A stretch of 64,000 bases of DNA from Pseudonocardia sp. MH-G8 (GTDB taxonomy: Bacteria; Actinomycetota; Actinomycetes; Mycobacteriales; Pseudonocardiaceae), in assembly GCF_002262885.1 (NCBI RefSeq), contig NZ_NKYF01000006.1:248001-312000 (forward strand), read 5' to 3'. Made by a program: the position numbers and the translations under genes. Each line of letters opens with the position of its first letter. Position 1 is the stretch's first letter. The notes under the pieces are model-generated. The model did not search any database and was not told the origin of the DNA. It saw only the letters and a list, made by a program, of their open reading frames with translations. Positions 1-8,856 of this stretch are shown here, one piece after another.

Positions 1-1003
1 GGATCTCGCGGGGCGCCATCCCCGCGTCGGCGAGCACCGCGAGGCCGTCGGCGTAGCGCTCGAAGGCGACGAGCCCGATGCCGGCGTCGGTGCCCGCGAC
101 GATCCTGATGCCCGCGCGGTGCATCGCCCTGAGGTTGTCCACCACGTGGTCGCGCTCGTCCCAGGGGCAGAAGTAGTCCTGCGGCAGGCAGGCGGAGTTC
201 ATCGTCGGGCTGACGCTGATCCCCCCGGCCACGATCGCCCGGGCGATCCGCTCGTCGAAGCGCGTGCCGTCACGGGTGACCCAGCCGCAGTGCTCGATGG
301 TGTCCACACCCGCCGCGACGGCGCGCTCGATGCCCTCGACCCCGAGGGCGTGCGTGGTCACCCGCAGGCCGAGCTCGTGCGCCGTCTCCACGACGGCCGC
401 GAGCTCCTCCACCGAGTAGCGGGCCTCCCAGGGATGGGTGCCGGCCGTCATGAACCCGCCCGTCGTCATGACCTTGACCAGGTCGGCGCCCTCGCTCGCC
501 CGCAGGCGGACCATCGCGCGGACCTCGTCCACACCGGTCGCCTCCCCGCCCATGGCGTGGGCGTGCCCGCCGTGGACGGTGATCGGGGCGTTCGCGACGA
601 GCATCCGCGGGCCCTCGACCTCGCCGCGCGCGATGCGGTCGCGGACCGTCGTGGCGAGCGTTCCCGGCGCCCCGAGGTCGCACGCCGTGGTGACGCCCGC
701 GTCGAGGAGCTTGCCCGCGTTGGCCTCCATCAGCAGCGCGGTCTGCGCGGCGGTGAGCGCGGACGCGGTCGTGGTGCCCTCGGCTGCCGGGTCGAGCGCG
801 AGGTGGACGTGGCAGTCGATCATCCCCGGCAACAGGGTGGCGGCGCCGAGGTCCACCACGTCGTCCGCAGCGGCGCCCGCGGCGACGTCGCGCCACGGCC
901 CCACTGCGACGATCGTGGAGCCCTCGACGAGAACGGCGCCGTCCTCGATCGGCTCCGCTGCGCTGTGCGGTACCACCGTGGCGGCGCGGATCGCGACGAG
1001 CAC
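1..1003 (-). CDS. Metal-dependent amidohydrolase family protein (C-terminus outside the window)
   Basis: The minus-strand frame opens at a GTG at 1003, preceded by a strong GGGAGG ribosome binding site, and runs off the left edge. The 334 visible residues read as an imidazolonepropionase/prolidase-like amidohydrolase: an N-terminal beta segment, the metal-binding HVHL motif at residues 65-68, a lysine in DLVKVMTTGG, then THAL, EHCGW and AGTDAG, which are the usual metal ligands of this TIM-barrel superfamily. It diverges from a DUF3311/symporter pair, which suggests that an amide or imidodipeptide substrate is imported and hydrolysed in the cytoplasm. The substrate cannot be told from sequence. 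Family call is confident. Confidence 0.9.
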   Translation of the reverse strand, partial: MLVAIRAATVVPHSAAEPIEDGAVLVEGSTIVAVGPWRDVAAGAAADDVVDLGAATLLPGMIDCHVHLALDPAAEGTTTASALTAAQTALLMEANAGKLLDAGVTTACDLGAPGTLATTVRDRIARGEVEGPRMLVANAPITVHGGHAHAMGGEATGVDEVRAMVRLRASEGADLVKVMTTGGFMTAGTHPWEARYSVEELAAVVETAHELGLRVTTHALGVEGIERAVAAGVDTIEHCGWVTRDGTRFDERIARAIVAGGISVSPTMNSACLPQDYFCPWDERDHVVDNLRAMHRAGIRIVAGTDAGIGLVAFERYADGLAVLADAGMAPREI

Positions 1004-1098
1004 TGCAGGCCTCCCTTCAGCTGTAGTGAAACTAGGGCCGCGCGTGCGTCGTTGTCCAGCCGTTGACGTGCAGAACCCTTCCGGTGACACTGTCCGCG

Positions 1099-1115
1099 TT
1101 TCAGTACCAGTGAAA
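1099..1115. promoter_or_regulatory. Candidate operator TTTCA-N7-TGAAA upstream of the symporter operon
   Basis: An interrupted palindrome, TTTCAGTACCAGTGAAA, lies 20 bases upstream of the DUF3311 start in the divergent amidohydrolase/symporter region. A second AGTGAAAC copy is at 1024-1031, close to the amidohydrolase start. This is the spacing expected of an operator for a shared repressor, but no regulator gene is adjacent and the site is short. Confidence 0.3.
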
Positions 1116-1134
1116 TCGGACGAGGAGCGATCGC

Positions 1135-1374
1135 ATGCCGGAGGACGATCCGACCACACCGGTGCCCCGCCGACCGCGACGGCACTGGTGGCTGCTCGTG
1201 CTCCCGTTCGTCTGGTGCATCGGCGCGATCCCGGTCGTCAACCGGGACGTCTACCTCTTCGGGTCGGTCCCGTTGCTCCTGGTCTGGATGGTGGCGGGAG
1301 TGCTCGTCGGCAGCGCCGCCATCGGGATCGTCTTCGCCGTCGACAGCCGCAACGGCGACCTCGAGAGGACCTGA
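1135..1374 (+). CDS. DUF3311 family small membrane protein, partner of the symporter
   Basis: This 79-residue protein has two predicted membrane segments (about residues 17-37 and 44-70) with a short polar loop containing NRDVYLFG. That is the pattern of DUF3311 proteins, which are typically encoded immediately before sodium/solute symporters. A GAGGAGCG ribosome binding site precedes the ATG. Its TGA overlaps the symporter ATG (TGATG at 1372-1376), so the two are almost certainly translationally coupled. The molecular role of DUF3311 is unknown; an accessory subunit of the transporter is the usual inference. Confidence 0.85.
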   Translation: MPEDDPTTPVPRRPRRHWWLLVLPFVWCIGAIPVVNRDVYLFGSVPLLLVWMVAGVLVGSAAIGIVFAVDSRNGDLERT

Positions 1375-2870
1375 TGGCACTCGCGATCGGTCTCGTCGTC
1401 GCCGTGGGCGCCGTCCTCGGCGGCACCCTGCTGGCCCTGCGTGGCACCAGGATGGACGTGCAGGAGTGGTCGGTCGGCGGCCGCCGGTTCGGCACGTGGC
1501 TGTTCTGGTTCCTGCTCGTCGGCGAGACCTTCACGACGTTCGCGCTGCTCGGCGCGTCCCAGGGGGTGTTCAGCACCGGCGCGGCCGGGTTCTACGTGCT
1601 GGGCACCGTCGTGCTCACCGCGTCGGTCGGCTACTTCCTCGTGCCCCGCATCTGGCAGGCCGGCAAGCAGCGGGGCTTCGTCACCATGGGCGACTTCTTC
1701 TCGGCCCGGTTCGACGCCCCGTGGTTCGGGGCCCTGCTGACGGTGTTCGGCATCATCGCGCTGCTGCTCTACAGCCGCGTGCAGCTCACGGGCCTGGCGC
1801 TCATCCTCGCCACGCTGTTCGGCCTCGACGTGCCCGCGATCGCCTACGTGGCCGCGGGCGGGATCATCGTGGCGCTGTTCGTCCTCGTCGGCGGGATGCG
1901 CAGCGCCGCGTTCGTCGCCGTCGTCAAGGACGTCCTGCTCATCGTCGTGCTGCTCGTCGTCGCGGCGGGAGCGGCACGTGCGGTCGGGGTGGCCGGCATC
2001 GCGGACGTGTTCGACGGCGTGCGCACCGCGCACCCCGACGCCGCGACCCTGCCGGGCATCGGCGGCGGCACCGCCACCAACGAGTGGTGGTGGATGAGCT
2101 TCCTGCTGCTCACCCCGCTCGGCGCCTTCGCGCTCCCGCACGCCTTCCAGGTGTGCTTCAGCGCGAAGGACGTCCGCACCATCCGCAAGAACCAGATCAT
2201 CCAGCCCCTGTACTCGCTGTTCTACGTCCTGATCATCATCATCGCGATGGCGGCCCTGCTCGCGATGCCCGACCTGCCGGCATCGGATGCCAACGGCTCG
2301 CTCCTCGTCTTCGTCCGCGAGAACTACCCGGACTGGATCATCGGGCTCCTCGCGGGGACGGGGGTGCTCGTGGCACTCGTCCCCACGGCGGTGCTGATGC
2401 TCACCGCGAGCAGCATGTTCACCTCCAACGTGCTCGGCCTCGCGAGGCCGGCGCTGAAATCCTCGCTCACGGCGACGCGGGTCGGGGTCCTCGCGTTCAC
2501 GCTGCTCGCGGTGCTCTTCACGGCCCTGCGCAGCGACACGCTGCTGACGATCATGACCGGCGTCTACAGCGCCGTCGGGCAGCTGGCGCCCGCGCTCTTC
2601 CTGTCCGTGCTGTGGCGCCGGGTCACCGCGGTCGGGCTCACCGTCGGCGCGGTGGCGGGTGGGCTGATCGTCGCCCTGCCACAGCTCGGTGCCGTCGCGC
2701 AGGCTGTGGTCCCGGCAGGCACCGTGGTCGGCCTCCCCGCGCTCGTCGTCAACCTCGTCCTGGCGGTCGCGGTCAGCCTCGTGACGAGGCCGCCGTCGGC
2801 CGACGCGGTGGCGGTCGGCCTCGCACCGGCCCTCGCACCGGGTGGGCGGACGGTGCCGACGCCACGATGA
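1374..2870 (+). CDS. Sodium:solute symporter family protein
   Basis: A 498-residue, very hydrophobic protein with roughly 13 membrane segments. It has the SSS family (PanF/MctC-like) pattern, including the early WSVGGRRFGTWLFWFLLVGE region and a conserved GGMRS turn. The ATG is chosen because it overlaps the stop of the DUF3311 gene. An N-terminal extension of the same frame reaches back to 438 but lies antisense to the amidohydrolase and is rejected. The likely role is Na+-coupled uptake of an organic acid or amide used by the divergent amidohydrolase. The substrate is inferred from neighbourhood only. Confidence 0.9.
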   Translation: MALAIGLVVAVGAVLGGTLLALRGTRMDVQEWSVGGRRFGTWLFWFLLVGETFTTFALLGASQGVFSTGAAGFYVLGTVVLTASVGYFLVPRIWQAGKQRGFVTMGDFFSARFDAPWFGALLTVFGIIALLLYSRVQLTGLALILATLFGLDVPAIAYVAAGGIIVALFVLVGGMRSAAFVAVVKDVLLIVVLLVVAAGAARAVGVAGIADVFDGVRTAHPDAATLPGIGGGTATNEWWWMSFLLLTPLGAFALPHAFQVCFSAKDVRTIRKNQIIQPLYSLFYVLIIIIAMAALLAMPDLPASDANGSLLVFVRENYPDWIIGLLAGTGVLVALVPTAVLMLTASSMFTSNVLGLARPALKSSLTATRVGVLAFTLLAVLFTALRSDTLLTIMTGVYSAVGQLAPALFLSVLWRRVTAVGLTVGAVAGGLIVALPQLGAVAQAVVPAGTVVGLPALVVNLVLAVAVSLVTRPPSADAVAVGLAPALAPGGRTVPTPR

Positions 2871-2977
2871 CGGCCGTGCGCCTTGCCCGGATCCGCGAGC
2901 TGGGCGCCTGCACCTGCAGGAGGCGGTGAAGGCGCGGCGAGGGCCCGGTGAAACCGCGCCGGCCCATCCTCTGCCCC

Positions 2978-3946
2978 GTGACGACATCCCCGACTCCCCC
3001 CGCCGTCCGCACCGAGGGGCTGGTGAAGGCGTTCGGCGCCCACCGCGCCGTCGACGGCATCGACCTCGAGGTGGCGCCCGGAGAGATCTTCGGCGTCCTC
3101 GGCCCGAACGGCGCGGGCAAGACGACCGTGCTGCGCATGCTGGCCACCCTGCTGGCGATCGATGACGGGCACGCCGAGGTCTTCGGCGTCGACGTGCGCC
3201 GCCGCCCCCACCAGATCCGCCAGCTCATCGGCCTCACCGGGCAGTACGCCTCGGTGGACGAGAACCTCACCGCCGCCGAGAACCTGTGGTTGTTCGGCCG
3301 GCTCCAGGGCCTGTCCTCCGCGACGGCGCGGCGCACCGCCGGCCGGCTGCTCGGGCAGTTCGGGCTCGAGGAGGCCGCGAACCGCCCGATCTCGCAGTTC
3401 TCCGGCGGTATGCGCCGCCGCCTGGACCTGGCCGCCAGCCTCATCACCCGACCGCCGCTGATCTTCCTCGACGAACCGACCACCGGACTGGACCCGCGCA
3501 CCCGCGGCCAGATGTGGGGCACGATCCGCGCGCTCGTCGACGACGGCGCCACGGTGCTGCTCACCACCCAGTACCTCGACGAGGCCGACCAGCTCGCCGA
3601 CCGGATCGCCGTGATCGACCGGGGCCGCAAGGTCGCCGAGGGCACCCCCGACCAGCTCAAGTCCTCGGTCGGCAGCTCCTCGCTGCACCTGCTTCTCACC
3701 GACCCCGCGCACACCGCTGCCGCCGCGGACACCGTGCAGGGCCTGCTGGGCACCGAACCGGTGCTCACCCCCGAACGCGGTGGGATCACCGTCGCGCTCG
3801 ACCGCGCCGACGACGCCGCCGACGTCCTCGTCGCCCTGCGCTCGTCGCAGATCTCCATCGCCTCGGTCAGCGTGCAGAAGCCCAGCCTCGACGAGGTGTT
3901 CCTCGCGCTGACCGGCCACGACACCACCCTGGAGCAGTCCGCATGA
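2978..3946 (+). CDS. DrrA-type ABC transporter ATP-binding protein
   Basis: A 322-residue ABC ATPase of the daunorubicin-resistance DrrA type. Walker A is GPNGAGKTT at 42-50, the signature is FSGGM at 141-145, Walker B is LIFLDEP at 161-167, and there is a C-terminal extension ending in the typical KPSLDEVFLALTG segment. GTG 2978 is taken as the start because it gives the usual length. An in-frame GTG at 2948 with a GAGGG four bases upstream is a real alternative. The stop overlaps the permease start (ATGA), so the two form one exporter, probably for a hydrophobic drug or lipid-like compound. Confidence 0.92.
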   Translation: MTTSPTPPAVRTEGLVKAFGAHRAVDGIDLEVAPGEIFGVLGPNGAGKTTVLRMLATLLAIDDGHAEVFGVDVRRRPHQIRQLIGLTGQYASVDENLTAAENLWLFGRLQGLSSATARRTAGRLLGQFGLEEAANRPISQFSGGMRRRLDLAASLITRPPLIFLDEPTTGLDPRTRGQMWGTIRALVDDGATVLLTTQYLDEADQLADRIAVIDRGRKVAEGTPDQLKSSVGSSSLHLLLTDPAHTAAAADTVQGLLGTEPVLTPERGGITVALDRADDAADVLVALRSSQISIASVSVQKPSLDEVFLALTGHDTTLEQSA

Positions 3947-4776
3947 CCACCCTCCTCGCCGAACCGACCCACGCCACGGGTTCCGACCGGGTGGCCATGA
4001 CGCGCCCCCGCATCACGCTGGGCGAGACCGTGCGCCAGACCATGGCCCTGGCCTGGCGCGCCACGATGAAGATGCGCCGCAACGGCGAGCAGTTCTTCGA
4101 CGTGACGCTGCAGCCGATCCTGTTCACCGCGATGTTCGCCTTCATCTTCGGCGGCGCGATCGCCGGGGACGTCGCGAGCTACCTGCCCCTGATGATCCCC
4201 GGGATCCTCGCGCAGACCACGTTGACCGCCTGCATGGCCACCGGCGTGCAACTGCGCGAGGACATGGACAAGGGCGTGTTCGACCGGTTCAAGTCGCTGC
4301 CGATCGCCCGCATCGCCCCGCTCGCCGGCCCGATGGTCGCCGACCTGCTGCGCTACGCGATCGCCGCCACGCTCACGTTCACGATGGGCCTGCTCCTGGG
4401 CTACCGGCCCGGCGGCGGGGTGCTCGGGGTCGTCGCGGGCGGCCTGGTCGCGGTCGTCGCCGGATGGTCGCTCGCGTGGGTCTTCACGTGGGTCGGGACG
4501 ATCGCCCGCAGCGCCCAGAGCGTCCAGGGCATCTCTATGATGATCATGTTCCCGCTGACGTTCCTGTCCAACGCGTTCGTCCCCGTGGAGACCCTGCCGG
4601 GCTGGCTGGCCGGGTTCGTGCAGGTCAACCCGGTGTCCCACGTGGTCTCCGCGATCCGTGCCCTCGCCAACACCGGCGCCGTGACGGCCGAGGTCGGCTG
4701 GGCGCTGCTCGTCTGCGCCGTCGTGGTCGCGATCTTCGCGCCGTTGTCGGTCGCCACGTTCCGCCGGCGGATGTGA
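3943..4776 (+). CDS. DrrB-type ABC-2 transporter permease
   Basis: A 277-residue membrane protein with about six transmembrane segments and the ABC-2 signature region near FLSNAFVPVETLPGWL. It begins in an ATGA overlap with the ATPase gene and should assemble with it as a drug-exporter half-transporter pair. It is convergent with the large regulator gene, with only one base between the two stop codons. No biosynthetic cluster surrounds it, so a self-resistance role cannot be claimed. Confidence 0.92.
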   Translation: MTTLLAEPTHATGSDRVAMTRPRITLGETVRQTMALAWRATMKMRRNGEQFFDVTLQPILFTAMFAFIFGGAIAGDVASYLPLMIPGILAQTTLTACMATGVQLREDMDKGVFDRFKSLPIARIAPLAGPMVADLLRYAIAATLTFTMGLLLGYRPGGGVLGVVAGGLVAVVAGWSLAWVFTWVGTIARSAQSVQGISMMIMFPLTFLSNAFVPVETLPGWLAGFVQVNPVSHVVSAIRALANTGAVTAEVGWALLVCAVVVAIFAPLSVATFRRRM

Positions 4777-4777
4777 C

Positions 4778-7700
4778 TCACCGGAGCGTGCACACGACGG
4801 CGCGGGCCTCCTCCAGCAGGCCGGGCCCGCGGCGTTCGCCGTACTCCTCGAGGATCTTCTCGAGCAGGCCCGGCGCGGCGCGCTCGGCGGCGTCGACGGC
4901 GTGCGTCCAGTCCATCGTGGGCGCCGAGCGGCTGTAGGCGAGCCGCTCGGCCAGCGCGAGGAGGCGCACCGCCACCGGCACCTGCGTGGTGCCCTCCCCG
5001 TTCCGGCACAGCGACCACATGCCGAGGCCGTGGAGCGCCAGCCCCAGGACCGGGTGGTCGTGGAACTGGCCCGGCGCGAAGAGGGCGCACGCCTTGCCAC
5101 GCACCACCGCGGCCAGCTCGGCGCCGTCGCCACAGCCGTGCAGGGCGTGCGCGGTGAGCGCGGTGGCCTCGATGGACACCGTCCACGGCTCGTGCCCGTT
5201 CAGGGACGGGAATCCGGGGAAGCGCAGCTCCCGCGCGGTGGTGACGGCCGCCCGGTAGAACGCCAGCCCGTCGGACGTCCGCCCGCGGGCCAGCGCCAGC
5301 TCCGCGCGACCGACCAGCCGGACCACCCGACTACCGAGGCCCAGCCCGCGCTCACCCACACCGTCCACCGCCGCGAAGATCCGCTCGGCTTCCTCGAGCC
5401 GGCCCTCGACGAGCGCGTGCACCGCGGTGACCGACAGGAGCTGGGCGCGGTCGTCGTCGACGCCCAGCCGCTCGAGCACCGGGATGGCACGCCGGGCGTG
5501 CCCCGCCGCCTCGCCGTGCTGCCCGCTGCCGGCGTGCAGCTGCGCCAGCTGGGTGTGCAGCATCGCCCGGGACCACGGACCGTCCTCCTCCGGCGCCATG
5601 GCCAGGGCCCGTGCGGTGAGCGCGATCGCCGCCTCGATGTCCCCGGCGTTCTCCCGGCTGTGGCTGCGCCACATCAGGGCCTTCACCGCCGTGCGGTGAT
5701 CGGCACCGTCGGACAGCTCCTCGAGCCGGGTGTCGATCCCCTCGGGGTCCTCCGGGTCGAGGGCGAGCGTGACCGCGACGCTCGCGGCGACCTCGGACGG
5801 GCCGGGGCCGGGGCCGAGCCGGCGCAGCTGCGCCCACAGCTCGCCCACGTCGAACCCGAGCTCGTCGACGATCACGGTGTTGTTCAACGCGCCCGCCAAC
5901 GCCATCCGGGTCTGGCCGGCCAGCTCCGGCGGCGGTGTCCAGCCGCGCAGGGCGACCTGGACCGCGTGGATCAGCCCGACCACCCGCGCGTGGTCACCGC
6001 TGATGGACCAGAAGCCGGTCAACGCCGCGTACAGCACCACCACGTCGGCGGGGTCCGGCGCCGCGAGGGCCTGGCGGAGCGCGTCCGCGAGGTTGGTCTC
6101 CTCCTCGAGCAGGAGGTGCATGCACCGCACCTGGTCCGGGCCGTGCAGGCCCGAGCGCGCGGCGTCCGCGTACGCGGTGGCCCACCGCCGGTGCGCGGCC
6201 AGGGCCTCGGCCTCCTCCCCGGACTCGACGAGCTGCCTGCGGCCGAACTCGCGCACCGTCTCCAGCATCCGGAACCGCACGCTCGCCCCGGCCTCGCGCA
6301 CGGCGAGCAACGACTGGTCCACCAGCGCGTGCACGGCATCGACCGCCTCCGGCCCGAGCACCGCCTCCGCGGCGGCGAGCGTGAACCCGTCGTGGAAGAC
6401 CGAGAGCCGCCGCCAGGCCCGACGTTCGCGGTCGGTGACCAGGTTGTGCGACCAGTCGATGACGGCCAGCAGCGTCTGGTGCCGGTCCGGCGCCCCGCGC
6501 ACACCGCCGCGCAGCAGGCTGAACCGGTCCTCCAGGCGGCGCGCGACGTCCGCCACCGACATCACCCGCACCTTCACCGCGGCCAGCTCGATCGCCAGGG
6601 GCAGCCCGTCCAGCCGCGCGACGATGTCGGCGACGGCCCGGTCGTCGAGGGCGACGCCGGGCCGGGCGGCCACCGCGCGCGTGCGGAACAGCTCGGCGGC
6701 GTCCGGCGCACCGAGCGGCGCGAGCGGGTACACGCGCTCGGCGGCGATGGCGAGCGGGGCCCGGCTCGTGGCCAGGACGTGCAGGTCGCGCGTGGTGGCC
6801 ACGAGGAACGCCACCAGATCCGCCACGGCCTCCACGACGTGCTCGCAGTTGTCGAGGATCAGCAGCGCGGGCGCCTGCCCGAGGTGCTGGGCGATGCGGG
6901 CGCGGACGTCGGCGCGCTGCGCGGGGGTGAGGGCGCGACGGCTGGTGACCGAGTCGCGGACCCCGAGCACCGACCCGACCTCGCTGACGACGTCGTCGCC
7001 GGTGGTGACACCCACGAGCTCGACGAACTGCACCACCGGCTGCCCGGCCTCCCGGCCCAGGACGTGCGCGAGCCGGGTCTTGCCGAGCCCGCCCGCGCCG
7101 ACGATCGAGGTGACCCGCCCGGTGTGCAGCAGCGCGCGCAGCGCGGCGAGGTCGGCGTCGCGCCCGAGCAGCGAGGTGGTGTCGAAGAGCAGGCCGTCGC
7201 GCACCGGGCGGTCGAGGGCGAGCAGCTCGTGGTGGACGCGGCGCAGCGGCTCACCCGGCTCGACGCCGAGCCGTTCCACCAGGTCGCGCCGGTAGGACTC
7301 GTACCGGGACAGCGCGGCGCCGGGGCCACGGACCGCCGCCTCGCTGCGCAGGAGCGCGACCAGCAGCTCCTCGTCACCGGGGCGCCCGGCTGCGGCGGTC
7401 TCCAACCACGGCAGCGCCGCCGCGTGCTCGCCGCACCGGTGCAGCGCCACGCCGAGCAGCATCCCGGCGTCGGCCGCGTGGTCCGAGGCGGCGGCCAGCA
7501 CCTCGTCGAGAGGGCCGCCGACGGGACCGGAGAGCGCCACCCCTTCCGCCAGTTGCCGCGCCGCGTGCGCGTGCTCCCGCGCCGCCTCGGCGTCACCGTC
7601 GGTGAGCGCGGCCCGGGCACGCGCCACCAGCCCGCCCAACCGCAACACGTCGACCTCGTCGTCGGGCAGGCCGAGCCGGTAGCCGCGCGCCGTGCGCAGG

Positions 7701-7927
7701 ACCACCTCCGGCGCGCACGCCGCGCGCGTGCGCGACACGACCACCTGCAACGCCTTCGCCGGGTTCGCCGGCAGGTCCTCCCCCCACAGCTCGCCCACGA
7801 GCCGCTCGTCACCGGCACCCTCGCGCCCGCGGCGCACCAGCACGGCCAGCAACGTCTGCGCCCGCTCCCCCGCGACGGGTGCGCCGCGCCAGCGCACGCC
7901 GTCGAGGAAGGTCAATGCGGGAGGCAC
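4778..7927 (-). CDS. BTAD/NB-ARC/TPR transcriptional regulator (AfsR/SARP-related)
   Basis: The gene encodes 1,049 residues from a GTG. The N-terminus (about 1-90) resembles the OmpR-like DNA-binding domain of SARP regulators, followed by a bacterial transcriptional activation domain (about 95-240). An NB-ARC-like ATPase follows, with Walker A GAGGLGKTR at 277-285 and Walker B LLILDNCEHV. The long C-terminal helical part looks like tetratricopeptide repeats. Proteins of this layout bind DNA and switch with nucleotide state. It is convergent with the DrrAB-like exporter genes and may control them, although its targets are unknown. It is about the usual length for the family. Confidence 0.88.
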   Translation of the reverse strand: MPPALTFLDGVRWRGAPVAGERAQTLLAVLVRRGREGAGDERLVGELWGEDLPANPAKALQVVVSRTRAACAPEVVLRTARGYRLGLPDDEVDVLRLGGLVARARAALTDGDAEAAREHAHAARQLAEGVALSGPVGGPLDEVLAAASDHAADAGMLLGVALHRCGEHAAALPWLETAAAGRPGDEELLVALLRSEAAVRGPGAALSRYESYRRDLVERLGVEPGEPLRRVHHELLALDRPVRDGLLFDTTSLLGRDADLAALRALLHTGRVTSIVGAGGLGKTRLAHVLGREAGQPVVQFVELVGVTTGDDVVSEVGSVLGVRDSVTSRRALTPAQRADVRARIAQHLGQAPALLILDNCEHVVEAVADLVAFLVATTRDLHVLATSRAPLAIAAERVYPLAPLGAPDAAELFRTRAVAARPGVALDDRAVADIVARLDGLPLAIELAAVKVRVMSVADVARRLEDRFSLLRGGVRGAPDRHQTLLAVIDWSHNLVTDRERRAWRRLSVFHDGFTLAAAEAVLGPEAVDAVHALVDQSLLAVREAGASVRFRMLETVREFGRRQLVESGEEAEALAAHRRWATAYADAARSGLHGPDQVRCMHLLLEEETNLADALRQALAAPDPADVVVLYAALTGFWSISGDHARVVGLIHAVQVALRGWTPPPELAGQTRMALAGALNNTVIVDELGFDVGELWAQLRRLGPGPGPSEVAASVAVTLALDPEDPEGIDTRLEELSDGADHRTAVKALMWRSHSRENAGDIEAAIALTARALAMAPEEDGPWSRAMLHTQLAQLHAGSGQHGEAAGHARRAIPVLERLGVDDDRAQLLSVTAVHALVEGRLEEAERIFAAVDGVGERGLGLGSRVVRLVGRAELALARGRTSDGLAFYRAAVTTARELRFPGFPSLNGHEPWTVSIEATALTAHALHGCGDGAELAAVVRGKACALFAPGQFHDHPVLGLALHGLGMWSLCRNGEGTTQVPVAVRLLALAERLAYSRSAPTMDWTHAVDAAERAAPGLLEKILEEYGERRGPGLLEEARAVVCTLR

Positions 7928-7985
7928 GCGGCCAGCCTAAGCCGCCCGGGTTCCCCGCCGACCCCACTCTCGCCGCGGAACCCAG

Positions 7986-8440
7986 CCCGTTGCCGAACCG
8001 GTCAGGCCCGGAACCGCGGGCGCTGCCGGACCGCCACGCGGCCGGGGGTGATCGATCTGGGGACGGGCGCCGCGTCCGTGGCGTACTTGTCGGAGTGATC
8101 ACAGCTTGGTGATCGACCCGAGCAGTACGTGGCAGCTGTCGCAGCAACAGTGAGGCACTCCTCGCAATGATCACGGCCCGGTGATCGACCCGAGCAGTAC
8201 GTCAATGCTGCCGCGGCGACGTCAGGTGCTTCTCACAACGATCACGGCCCGATGATCGACCCGAGCAGTACGTGGCTGCTGCCGCGGCGACGTCAGGCAC
8301 TTCTCACAACGATCACGACCTGATGATCGACCCGAGCAGTACGTCAATGCCGCCGCGGCGACATCAGGTGCTTCTCGCGGCGATCACCATCCGGCATCCG
8401 CGGGCCCGAGTCGTCACCGCGCTCGATCTGGCCGTTCCTG
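7986..8440. repeat. Composite intergenic repeat, copy A, with 71/72-bp tandem units
   Basis: The stretch between the BTAD regulator and the DUF397 gene holds no convincing gene. It starts with a leader beginning CCCGTTGCCG, continues with tandem units whose TGATCG starts are at 8110, 8182, 8253 and 8324 (spacing 72, 71 and 71), and ends with a trailer beginning GCGATCACCATCCGGCATCC at about 8379. Units share CCGAGCAGTACGT and GCGACGTCAGG blocks. Leader, units and trailer recur in the same order near 34.6-35.0 and 35.6-36.2 kb. Confidence 0.85.
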
Positions 8441-8484
8441 CACCGGACTGGTGACCACGCCCTCACCCGACCCGGCGCCAAAGG

Positions 8485-8634
8485 CATGATCAGCGTTTCG
8501 GCGCAGGAACGGCGACATGCTGCCGCGGGTGCGCCCATCTGGTGATCACTGCGAGCCGCAGACAGCATGATCGGCGAATCGGTGCATCAACGGCCACATG
8601 TCGCCGCCCCTGCACCGAACCGGCGATCACCGTG
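8485..8634. repeat. Pair of about 81-bp direct repeats
   Basis: Two related units begin CATGATC at 8485 and 8566. They share TCGG.GCA..AACGGC.ACATG followed by a GCCGC block, and each is closed by a GGTGATCAC-like or GCGATCACC-like sequence. They directly follow the 71-bp array and resemble it in being bracketed by GATC-containing hexamers, but the internal sequence differs. No coding potential is evident. Confidence 0.65.
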
Positions 8635-8841
8635 TCAGGAGTGGTCGAACTCCCCCGCCCGCACACCGGCCAGGAACTCGGCCCAGCGGGCGGCCGGGTA
8701 GCGGTGCGGCACCCGCGTGCGGTCCTTCGTGTCGCGCACGGCGACGGCGTCGGGCAGGAGCGCCACCTCGACGCAGCCGTTCCCGTTGCCGCCGCTGAAA
8801 CTGCTCGTGAACCAGCGGAGCTCCTCGTCGCCCACGGCCAT
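8635..8841 (-). CDS. DUF397 domain protein
   Basis: A 68-residue protein with the DUF397 signature: WFTSSFSGGNGNGCVEVA at the start, then VAVRDTKD and a terminal WAEFLAGVRAGEF. The ATG is preceded by GGAGGAG. DUF397 proteins in actinobacteria are encoded just downstream of XRE/DUF5753 regulators and behave as their small partners. Here the partner gene is the one split by the mobile element, so this copy sits behind the orphaned C-terminal fragment. Whether it is still expressed from the fragment or from element promoters is unknown. Confidence 0.92.
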   Translation of the reverse strand: MAVGDEELRWFTSSFSGGNGNGCVEVALLPDAVAVRDTKDRTRVPHRYPAARWAEFLAGVRAGEFDHS

Positions 8842-8856
8842 CTCCTCCAGACGGGC

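Noticed and set aside
438..1373. N-terminal extension of the symporter frame
   Set aside because: It is antisense to the amidohydrolase gene, which has clear motifs and a strong ribosome binding site. The symporter start at the DUF3311 overlap gives the normal length.
4901..8098. 1,065-codon plus-strand frame opposite the BTAD regulator
   Set aside because: Its sequence is arginine- and glycine-rich shadow coding of the regulator gene, a normal effect of high GC content. The minus-strand frame has Walker motifs and a recognisable domain order.
8040..8640. tRNA or structured riboswitch in the repeat region
   Set aside because: GATC-bracketed units form only short local pairings. There is no cloverleaf, and no conserved riboswitch core is recognisable.
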